The notes below the pieces were generated by a model. That model did no database searches and had not been told where the DNA came from. It saw only the letters and a list, made by a program, of their open reading frames with translations. This document shows, in pieces, positions 6,703 to 11,808 of a stretch of DNA of 11,808 nt. The position numbers and the translations under genes were made by a program. The stretch is from the NCBI GenBank assembly GCA_900771035.1, contig CAAGML010000194.1:1-11808 (forward strand). Direction: 5' to 3'. This stretch comes from Bacteroidales bacterium. GTDB taxonomy: Bacteria; Bacteroidota; Bacteroidia; Bacteroidales; Paludibacteraceae. Each line of letters begins with the position of its first letter. The first letter of the stretch is position 1.

Positions 6703-6734
6703 TTTGGTCGTTTCGGAAAAAAGCCGTAACTTTG
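6703..6734 (+). promoter_or_regulatory. promoter of the DUF1573 gene
   Basis: TTTG (6703-6706), a 20-bp spacer and TAACTTTG (6727-6734) followed by CAC, 45 nt upstream of the ATG at 6780. It begins 22 nt after the glycosyltransferase stop, so this gene is separately transcribed. Confidence 0.86.
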
Positions 6735-6779
6735 CACCTTGGAAAACACAGAAAAGATAAACCTATAAACTGATATATT

Positions 6780-7205
6780 ATGAAAAAGGTATTGTTTGTT
6801 GCAATGGCACTTATGTTGGCCATCAACGTAATGGCTCAGGAAAAACAGGTCGTTGAATTCACTGAGCAGGAGTATGATTTCGCAACCGTCAGAGAGGAGG
6901 ACAATAAGGTTTCCCACGTGTTCACCTTCACTAACGTCTCTCAGACTCCCGTCACAGTGACAAATGTCAGGGCATCTTGCGGTTGCACAACCCCTTCTTG
7001 GAGCCGTCAGCCTGTCATGCCTGGCGAGCAGGGTGTGATCACTGCCACCTACAGCGCTAAGGGTCGCCCAGGTCGTTTTCACAAGTCCATCACCGTCACT
7101 CTGAACAACGGCTCTGAGGATTTCACCGTGGTTCTCTACATCAAAGGCAACGTAACACCTACCCCTGAAAACGCCAAGGCTCTGCAGCAACAGCAGCAGA
7201 AATAA
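6780..7205 (+). CDS. secreted DUF1573 domain protein
   Basis: The 141-residue exported protein has a signal peptide (1-19, cleavage expected after NVMA) and no lipobox. The mature part is a single DUF1573 domain (about 24-125), an Ig-like beta-sandwich common in Bacteroidota. Family hallmarks are visible: EYDFATVREEDNKVSHVFTF (31-50), the N-V-RASCGCTTP motif with Cys67 and Cys69 (62-72), the PG turn at 81-82, and GRPGRFHKSITV (95-106). The two cysteines one residue apart are conserved in the family and may bind metal or form a disulfide; their role is not established. The C-terminus is a short low-complexity tail with five glutamines (136-140). It has its own promoter and a hairpin after the stop. 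Biochemical function is unknown; a structural or binding role in the envelope is the usual guess. Confidence 0.92.
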   Translation: MKKVLFVAMALMLAINVMAQEKQVVEFTEQEYDFATVREEDNKVSHVFTFTNVSQTPVTVTNVRASCGCTTPSWSRQPVMPGEQGVITATYSAKGRPGRFHKSITVTLNNGSEDFTVVLYIKGNVTPTPENAKALQQQQQK

Positions 7206-7235
7206 GCCACCCGTTCAGTAATCAAACACAAAAAC

Positions 7236-7270
7236 AGGGATTAGCCGGCTCTTTCCGGTTAGTCCCTTTG
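7236..7270 (+). terminator. terminator-like hairpin after the DUF1573 gene
   Basis: A 13-bp stem (7236-7248 with 7255-7267, two G-U pairs) and a CTCTTT loop are followed by only a short tail TTTG. The stem is strong but the U-tract is poor. The meaB ATG lies 19 nt downstream, so partial read-through into meaB is likely. Confidence 0.65.
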
Positions 7271-7289
7271 TTGGTATAATTAAACATTT

Positions 7290-8378
7290 ATGGAACACCC
7301 AGAAAACAGTTGCGAATACAAAGGACTTGCTGTGAATGACGGTGTCGCCGAGGCACCGAAAATCAACCCATATCTCACCCGAAGGGTCAAGCCTCGCCAA
7401 CTCTCCGTTGACGAGTTTGTCGATGGCATCCTCAAAGGCGACCGCACCATCTTGAGCCGCGCCATTACCCTTGTCGAGAGCAACCTCCTTGAACATCAGG
7501 AGATAGCACAGCAGGTCATCGAACGTTGTCTCCCTCATGCCGGCAAATCCATCAGGGTCGGCATCACCGGCGTGCCAGGTGCCGGCAAAAGCACCTTCAT
7601 CGAGGCTCTCGGCATGTATCTCTGCCGCGACAGCCACAAACTCGCCGTCCTCGCCATCGACCCAAGCTCCGAACGTACCAAAGGCTCCATCCTTGGCGAC
7701 AAGACCCGTATGGAGGAACTCTCTGTCGAGAAAAACGCTTTCATTCGCCCTTCACCGTCGGCAGGTTCCCTCGGAGGTGTGGCTCGCAAGACCCGCGAGT
7801 CTATCGTTCTCTGCGAGGCTGCCGGATTTGACACTATATTCGTTGAGACAGTTGGTGTCGGACAGAGCGAGACCGCAATGCACTCCATGGTCGATTTCTT
7901 CCTGCTCATCCAGCTTGCCGGCACAGGCGACGAACTGCAGGGCATCAAACGCGGTATCATGGAGATGGCTGACGGTATCACCATCAACAAATGCGACGGA
8001 AACAACATCGAGAAGGCTCAACTGGCTCAGCGTCAGTTCAAAAACGCACTCCACCTTTTCCCTATGCCTGAGTCTGGCTGGACACCTGACGTGACCACCT
8101 GCTCGGCTTTCGAGAAGACCAACATCGACAAGGTCTGGCAGATGGTCGAGGACTACATTGCCTTCACCTCCAAAAGCGGCTACTTCGACTACAAACGCAA
8201 CCAACAGAGCAAATACTGGATGTACGAGACCATCGACGAGCAGCTTCGCAATCATTTCTACCACAATGACACTATTGAGAAAATGCTCGCTGACCTTGAG
8301 GACCGTGTCAACCGCAACGAGATGACCTCGTTCACAGCCGCAGGCAGGGTGCTTGACCACTATTTCTCGCAGAAATGA
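7290..8378 (+). CDS. meaB: methylmalonyl-CoA mutase-associated GTPase MeaB
   Basis: P-loop GTPase of the MeaB/ArgK group that guards methylmalonyl-CoA mutase, gating delivery of adenosylcobalamin and helping to remove damaged cofactor. In Bacteroidales the mutase interconverts succinyl-CoA and methylmalonyl-CoA on the route to propionate. The protein has 362 residues. Walker A GVPGAGKST is at 94-102, the DPSS segment at 124-127, the family motif ETVGVGQSE at 186-194 (Walker B/switch region), and the guanine-specificity motif NKCD at 233-236 (NKxD). The C-terminal helical region (about 300-362) fits the family dimerisation arm. The mutase genes are not in this window. The stop overlaps an ATG (ATGA, 8375-8378) that opens the PAP2 reading frame, so meaB leads an operon with PAP2 and the class A PBP. 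No consensus promoter is seen upstream; a hairpin precedes the start. Confidence 0.95.
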   Translation: MEHPENSCEYKGLAVNDGVAEAPKINPYLTRRVKPRQLSVDEFVDGILKGDRTILSRAITLVESNLLEHQEIAQQVIERCLPHAGKSIRVGITGVPGAGKSTFIEALGMYLCRDSHKLAVLAIDPSSERTKGSILGDKTRMEELSVEKNAFIRPSPSAGSLGGVARKTRESIVLCEAAGFDTIFVETVGVGQSETAMHSMVDFFLLIQLAGTGDELQGIKRGIMEMADGITINKCDGNNIEKAQLAQRQFKNALHLFPMPESGWTPDVTTCSAFEKTNIDKVWQMVEDYIAFTSKSGYFDYKRNQQSKYWMYETIDEQLRNHFYHNDTIEKMLADLEDRVNRNEMTSFTAAGRVLDHYFSQK

Positions 8379-8464
8379 ACCGTACCCTGAAGGACAACCT
8401 CTCGTTCCTCGTCCCGTGGGCTGCCTCTGTTGTATTTTTAATAATTTTAACAGGGGGGGGGTAA
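8375..8464 (+). pseudogene. out-of-frame N-terminus of the PAP2 phosphatase gene
   Basis: An ATG overlapping the meaB stop opens a 29-codon frame, MNRTLKDNLSFLVPWAASVV..., ending in GGG and TAA at 8462-8464. It reads like a cytoplasmic N-terminus followed by a first membrane helix, which the downstream PAP2 frame lacks. The G9 tract just before the stop puts it one base out of frame with 8487-9008. With eight Gs the two frames join through GGNSRTDIHL to MLNGFHTP, giving a protein of about 210 residues. It may be a disrupted gene, an ON/OFF switch, a slippage site or a sequencing error. Confidence 0.75.
8453..8461 (+). repeat. G9 homopolymer tract at the PAP2 frame break
   Basis: Nine consecutive Gs lie between ACA and TAACTCTCGG. 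The tract is the only place where the upstream (8375) and downstream (8487) PAP2 frames can be joined by a single-base change, and removal of one G does so exactly. Such tracts vary in length by slipped-strand mispairing and are also prone to base-calling errors. Confidence 0.9.
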
Positions 8465-8486
8465 CTCTCGGACTGACATTCACCTG

Positions 8487-9008
8487 ATGCTCAACGGTTT
8501 CCATACGCCATTCCTTGACTCGTTCTTCCGCCTGTTCACCAACGTCGGCGGAAACCTGCCATGGGTCGTGTGCGCCGTGATGCTGCTCGTCAGGATGTGG
8601 AAAGGCGCAATGCTCACGCTTGCACAGGTCATAGCCACTGTCATCGTGCAGCCTGTCAAGCATATATTGCACCACCCACGCCCTCTGACGGTTTTCCATG
8701 AGGCCGACATCGACCTCCCTCTTGTCGATGGGGTACGACTGCACGCCTGGAACAGCTTCCCCTCCGGGCATACCGCCGCAGCTTTCGCCCTGATGTTCGG
8801 CATTGCCATACTTATGCCCAAATGGTGGCAGAAAACGCTTTGCCTCATCATCGCCCTCCTCGCAGGCTACTCCCGGATTTACCTCTCGCAGCATTTCCTC
8901 GACGACGTGCTCGCAGGTTCCGTAATAGGAGTCGTCAGCGTACTCTTAACAATGATGTTCTTCAAAAAAGACTATTTTTATGACAACAAAACGCAAGCAA
9001 CAAAGTAA
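8487..9008 (+). CDS. PAP2-family membrane phosphatase (main frame)
   Basis: PAP2 superfamily lipid phosphatase. Such enzymes dephosphorylate undecaprenyl pyrophosphate, phosphatidylglycerophosphate or lipid A on the outer face of the inner membrane. From the ATG at 8487 there are 173 residues, and the catalytic signature is complete: K58-x6-R65-P66 (VKHILHHPRP), PSGH at 92-95, and SR-x5-H-x3-D with Ser129, Arg130, His136 and Asp140 (SRIYLSQHFLDD). Membrane helices lie at about 24-36, 44-56, 97-110, 117-127 and 142-158. The family normally has one more N-terminal helix, and that is encoded out of frame at 8375-8464. The gene overlaps the class A PBP by 29 nt (8980-9008), so it is translationally coupled. 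Position next to a PBP suggests undecaprenyl pyrophosphate recycling, but lipid A phosphatase activity (LpxE/LpxF type) cannot be excluded. If only the 8487 start is used, the protein may still fold but lacks its first helix. Confidence 0.88.
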   Translation: MLNGFHTPFLDSFFRLFTNVGGNLPWVVCAVMLLVRMWKGAMLTLAQVIATVIVQPVKHILHHPRPLTVFHEADIDLPLVDGVRLHAWNSFPSGHTAAAFALMFGIAILMPKWWQKTLCLIIALLAGYSRIYLSQHFLDDVLAGSVIGVVSVLLTMMFFKKDYFYDNKTQATK

Positions 9009-11310
9009 CGGCACCCTGACATCCTCCCAGAAAAAAACCTTCCTCAAATGGTTCTGGGGATTATTCATAACGGGTGTTGCGTTCATAGCGCTCATCATCA
9101 CTCTCATCAGCATCGGTGCTATCGGCTATCTGCCTCCCATCGAGGAGCTTCAGAACCCTAAGAACAAGTTTGCCTCCGAGATTATTTCCTGCGACGGCGA
9201 ACTCATCGGCACTTTCTACACAGCGTCCGACAACCGCATCAACACTCAGTACGCTGAGATTTCCCCCAACGTCATCAATGCCCTGATTGCCACCGAGGAT
9301 GCCCGTTTCCTCGACCATGCCGGCATTGACGGCCGTGCCCTCATCCGTGCCATCGTGATGCGTGGCATTTTCCAACGCAAAAGCGCCGGTGGTGGCTCCA
9401 CCATCACCCAGCAGCTCGCCAAACAGCTCTTCTCCCCACATGCCGACAACCTTTTTGAACGTGCCTTGCAGAAACCCATCGAATGGGTGATTGCCGTCAA
9501 GCTTGAAGCCCTCTACACCAAGGAGGAAATCATTACGATGTACCTCAACAAGTTCGATTTCCTCAACAACGCCGTCGGAATCACCACTGCCTCCAACGTC
9601 TATTTCGGCTGCAACGCCGATGAACTCAAAATCGAACAGGCTGCCACCCTCGTCGGTATGTGCAAGAACCCATCCCTCTACAACCCCGCACGCGAAAGCC
9701 GCCGTCAGGCCACCGAGGACCGCCGCAACGTCGTCCTCAAACAGATGGAGAAGGCTGACCTCATCACCGAGCAGGAGTGCGACTCGCTCAAACAGATACC
9801 CCTCAAACTCAATTTCCACCGTGTTGACCACAAACTCGGCATGGCTCCCTACTTCCGCGAATACCTCCGCCGAATGCTGACCGCCAAAGAGCCTGACCCC
9901 GACGATTATGCCGAGTGGCAACTCAAACCTTACCAGCAGTACTACCTCGACTCGCTCGAATGGGAGAACAACCCCCTCTACGGCTGGATTGAGAAAAACC
10001 CTAAGTCCGACGGCTCACATTATGATATATACCGTGACGGCCTGAAGATTTTCACCACCATCGACTCCCGTATGCAGCGTTACGCCGAAGAGGCTGTTCA
10101 GGAACACATGAGCGACCTTCAGGCCAAGTTCTTCAAGTCTATACGAAACAAGAAGAAAGCCCCTTTCTGCGACAACACCACAGACGAGGTCATCGAACAG
10201 ACCATGAACCGCTCTATGCGTCAGTCCGAACGCTGGCGCAAAATGCGCAACGACGGCAAGAGCGAGAACCAGATCATCAAGGCTTTCAACACACCTACCG
10301 ACATGCTCCTCTTCTCCTACCATGGCCCTATCGACACTACCATGACCCCCCTCGACTCTATACGTTACAACAAGGCATTCGCCCGCTGCGGCCTTATGAC
10401 CATCGAGCCGCTCACTGGCGAGGTAAGGGCTTACATCGGCGGTCCCGATTTCTCTTATTTCCAGTATGATATGGTCACCCAGGGTCGCCGTCAGGTCGGC
10501 TCTACGGTCAAGCCTTTCCTCTACAGCCTCGCCATGTCCAACGGCTACTGGCCTTGCATGACCACCATCAACCAACCTTACACCCTCATCGACCGTCAGG
10601 GAAACCCCTGGACTCCCCGCAACGACCGCAAGCACGAGGGCGAGACCGTATCCCTCCGTTGGGGTTTGCAGAACTCCTCTAACTGGATTTCCGCTTACGT
10701 CATGAGCCTTGTCACTCCGCAGGCCATGGTCGAGCTTATGCGCTCTTTCGGCATCAAGGGCTTCCTCGATCCTGTCGTCTCTATATGCCTCGGTCCTTGC
10801 GAGGTCTCTGTGGCTGAGATGGTTGACGCTTACACGGTCTTTGCCAACCGCGGCATACGCACCGACCCTATTTTCGTGACACACATCGAGGACAACCAGG
10901 GCAACCGCCTTGCCGAGTTCACCCCTAAGACCGAGGAGGTTCTCTCTGAGGAGGCCACCTACAAGATGCTCGACATGCTCCAGGCTGTCGTCAATGGCGG
11001 AACAGGCTCACGTGTCCGCTATATGTTCGACTTCCGCTCACCTTGCGGCGGCAAGACCGGCACCACCCAGGAAAACTCCGACGGTTGGTTCATGGGCTTC
11101 ACCCCCGAACTTGTCACCGGCGTATGGGTCGGATGGGAAGACCGCAAGGTCCACTTCTCCAGCATGGCTGAGGGACAGGGAGCCTCAATGGCACTCCCTA
11201 TCTGGGGCAAATACATGAAACGTGTTTACGACAACCCTAAACTGCCCTACTCTTCCGAAAAAGGCTTCAATATCCCAGCCTGGTTCAACATCAACGAAGG
11301 CTGCCAGTAA
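8980..11310 (+). CDS. class A penicillin-binding protein (PBP1A-like)
   Basis: Bifunctional peptidoglycan synthase that polymerises lipid II and cross-links the peptide stems outside the inner membrane. It has 776 residues: cytoplasmic basic N-terminus, one membrane anchor (about 27-49), GT51 glycosyltransferase domain (about 75-255) and transpeptidase domain (about 440-750). GT51 motifs are ATEDARF with catalytic Glu106 and AGGGSTITQQLAKQLF at 136-151. Transpeptidase motifs are S508-T-V-K511 (nucleophile Ser508), S566-S-N568 and K692-T-G694. An insert of about 110 residues between the domains (about 300-420) is rich in charged and Tyr residues. The start at 8980 lies inside the PAP2 gene, giving a 29-nt overlap and coupled translation. 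PBP1A, PBP1B and PBP1C types are not separated with certainty; the motifs fit a PBP1A/MrcA-like protein best, and Bacteroidota genes are often named mrcA or pbp1A. Confidence 0.96.
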   Translation: MTTKRKQQSNGTLTSSQKKTFLKWFWGLFITGVAFIALIITLISIGAIGYLPPIEELQNPKNKFASEIISCDGELIGTFYTASDNRINTQYAEISPNVINALIATEDARFLDHAGIDGRALIRAIVMRGIFQRKSAGGGSTITQQLAKQLFSPHADNLFERALQKPIEWVIAVKLEALYTKEEIITMYLNKFDFLNNAVGITTASNVYFGCNADELKIEQAATLVGMCKNPSLYNPARESRRQATEDRRNVVLKQMEKADLITEQECDSLKQIPLKLNFHRVDHKLGMAPYFREYLRRMLTAKEPDPDDYAEWQLKPYQQYYLDSLEWENNPLYGWIEKNPKSDGSHYDIYRDGLKIFTTIDSRMQRYAEEAVQEHMSDLQAKFFKSIRNKKKAPFCDNTTDEVIEQTMNRSMRQSERWRKMRNDGKSENQIIKAFNTPTDMLLFSYHGPIDTTMTPLDSIRYNKAFARCGLMTIEPLTGEVRAYIGGPDFSYFQYDMVTQGRRQVGSTVKPFLYSLAMSNGYWPCMTTINQPYTLIDRQGNPWTPRNDRKHEGETVSLRWGLQNSSNWISAYVMSLVTPQAMVELMRSFGIKGFLDPVVSICLGPCEVSVAEMVDAYTVFANRGIRTDPIFVTHIEDNQGNRLAEFTPKTEEVLSEEATYKMLDMLQAVVNGGTGSRVRYMFDFRSPCGGKTGTTQENSDGWFMGFTPELVTGVWVGWEDRKVHFSSMAEGQGASMALPIWGKYMKRVYDNPKLPYSSEKGFNIPAWFNINEGCQ

Positions 11311-11344
11311 CCATCTGATACTTAGTAAAGGGTGATTCTATTAA

Positions 11345-11441
11345 GGCTCTATAACGTTTCGTGTGGATACCTTTGTGGCTCTATAACTTTTCATGTTGGT
11401 AATTTGCATGCAAAATTATACACACGAAACGTTACAGAGCC
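11345..11441. repeat. 97-bp element with 21-bp terminal inverted repeats
   Basis: The left arm (11345-11365, begins GGCTCTATAACGTTTC) and right arm (11421-11441, ends GTTACAGAGCC) are inverted copies that agree at 20 of 21 positions. Between them are a third copy in direct orientation (11377-11398) and a perfect 12-bp palindrome TTTGCATGCAAA (11403-11414). Ends starting GGCTCT recall ISL3-family insertion sequences, but no transposase fits in 97 bp and I see no flanking target duplication. It may be a MITE-like remnant, a paired protein-binding site or a long hairpin terminator. Confidence 0.7.
11377..11398 (+). repeat. internal direct copy of the element's left arm
   Basis: GGCTCTATAACTTTTCATGT and the next two bases match the left arm at about 19 of 22 positions, starting exactly 32 bp downstream of it. 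The conserved core is GGCTCTATAAC-TTTC-TGT. Confidence 0.75.
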
Positions 11442-11570
11442 AAAAATTTATTATTCGGAGGTACATAGGCTGTAGTTTTTGTCTGTTGACCGTTAGTTCT
11501 GGTTGATGGCTTGGGAGTTTTGCGTCCTCACTATGATATACCACATTTACGATGGTTTTTCAAGCAAAAA

Positions 11571-11602
11571 GCAATGTTTTTTAGATGGAGGGCAATGTTT
11601 TT
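11571..11602 (+). repeat. two direct copies of GCAATGTTTTT
   Basis: Copies at 11571-11581 and 11592-11602 start 21 bp apart, about two helical turns. No gene lies within reach downstream, so any role is unknown. Confidence 0.5.
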
Positions 11603-11633
11603 GGGAGGAAAAGTGATTATCTTCTGTATGGGC

Positions 11634-11655
11634 TACGTTAGGGGTACGTTAGAGG
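11634..11655 (+). repeat. 11-bp tandem repeat TACGTTAGGGG / TACGTTAGAGG
   Basis: Two adjacent 11-bp units (11634-11644 and 11645-11655) differ at one position. It is short and may be a slippage duplication. Confidence 0.6.
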
Positions 11656-11692
11656 GTTTGTAGTGTGGGTGTGATCAATTCTCCATGGAAAA

Positions 11693-11717
11693 GCGCAATT
11701 GAGACTTGCGCCTCAAT
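11693..11717 (+). other. two overlapping, mutually exclusive small hairpins
   Basis: GCGCAA (11693-11698) pairs with TTGCGC (11706-11711), and ATTGAG (11698-11703) pairs with CTCAAT (11712-11717). The arms interleave, so only one can form at a time. Each stem is 6 perfect base pairs. Confidence 0.5.
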
Positions 11718-11732
11718 AACCAGACGCACCTC

Positions 11733-11758
11733 AGCAATGTAAGCAAGCTTCCATTGCT
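11733..11758 (+). other. 7-bp hairpin AGCAATG / CATTGCT
   Basis: Arms 11733-11739 and 11752-11758 pair perfectly around a 12-nt loop containing AAGCTT. No T-run follows, so a terminator role is unlikely. Confidence 0.45.
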
Positions 11759-11774
11759 TTCGGTTTGCATGGTT

Positions 11775-11801
11775 ATTACAATTGTTACAATTATTACAAT
11801 T
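11775..11801 (+). repeat. three tandem 9-bp units [AG]TTACAATT
   Basis: Units ATTACAATT, GTTACAATT and ATTACAATT occupy 11775-11801 without gaps and run to within 7 bases of the window edge. Spaced AT-rich direct repeats of this kind can be regulator sites, but what follows is not visible. Confidence 0.75.
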
Positions 11802-11808
11802 AAAAACG

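Larger units (their letters stand above)
11311..11808. other. 498-base repeat-rich noncoding tail
   Basis: No credible coding frame on either strand and no TA[AC]CTTTG promoter was found here. The region holds a 97-bp inverted-repeat element, several short direct repeats, small hairpins and a 9-bp tandem repeat, listed separately. Base composition is visibly more AT-rich than the upstream operon. No convincing terminator for the PBP gene is visible before the element. Confidence 0.7.

Noticed and set aside
7275..7280. TATAAT just upstream of meaB as a promoter
   Set aside because: It is a proteobacterial -10 sequence. All convincing promoters here use TA[AC]CTTTG, and no -35-like partner is visible.
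7752..8894. A 380-codon open frame on the minus strand opposite meaB and PAP2
   Set aside because: It lies antisense to two genes with full family motifs, shows no recognisable domain, and is explained by the codon bias of the plus-strand genes.
9061..9921. A 286-codon minus-strand open frame, and another at 10015-10884, opposite the PBP gene
   Set aside because: They are shadows of the PBP reading frame with repetitive Gly/Val/Glu-rich translations and no upstream promoter.
11775..11801. A CRISPR array beginning at the right edge
   Set aside because: Units are 9 bp with no spacers between them, so they are simple tandem repeats.

Overview
The window looks like a chromosomal segment of a Bacteroidales bacterium, possibly Prevotellaceae. 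The evidence is protein-level: a 306-residue D-3-phosphoglycerate dehydrogenase without ACT domain and with Lys at the usual catalytic His, a type B L31, a DUF1573 secreted protein, and MeaB. Promoters also fit. I find six copies of the Bacteroidota -7 element, all reading TA[AC]CTTTGCAC, most with TTG or TTTG 19-20 bp upstream. Most genes are core housekeeping genes. The accessory or unexplained material is a pair of small lipoproteins (4351-4991), a G9 tract that splits a PAP2 phosphatase gene (8453-8461), and a repeat-rich noncoding tail (11311-11808).

Minus-strand block (171-3187): mltG (septal or lateral-wall endolytic transglycosylase), then serA with its own promoter and a strong terminator, then xerD, whose ATG sits 2 nt past that terminator's U-tract. 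A divergent promoter pair at 3214-3285 separates this block from the plus-strand genes.

Plus-strand block (3255-7205): tRNA-Ser(GCT), then ispE (isoprenoid precursor synthesis by the MEP route); two tandem paralogous small lipoproteins; tRNA-Ser(TGA) with rpmE2 22 nt behind it; a family 2 glycosyltransferase; and a secreted DUF1573 protein with its own promoter.

Plus-strand operon (7290-11310): meaB, a PAP2-type membrane phosphatase, and a bifunctional class A penicillin-binding protein. Translation appears coupled: meaB's stop overlaps an ATG at 8375, and the PAP2 and PBP genes overlap by 29 nt. The first 29 codons of PAP2 are out of frame with the rest because of the G9 tract. Eight Gs would restore one continuous frame.

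The last 498 bases hold no gene. They contain a 97-bp element bounded by 21-bp inverted repeats with a third internal copy (it resembles the ends of an insertion sequence), two mutually exclusive small hairpins, and a 3 x 9-bp tandem repeat at the window edge. No clear new multigene defence or mobile system is visible. The strongest leads are the G9 phase or slippage site, the lipoprotein pair, the inverted-repeat element, and the recurring arrangement in which a promoterless gene begins just after a terminator-like hairpin (xerD, second lipoprotein, glycosyltransferase, meaB).
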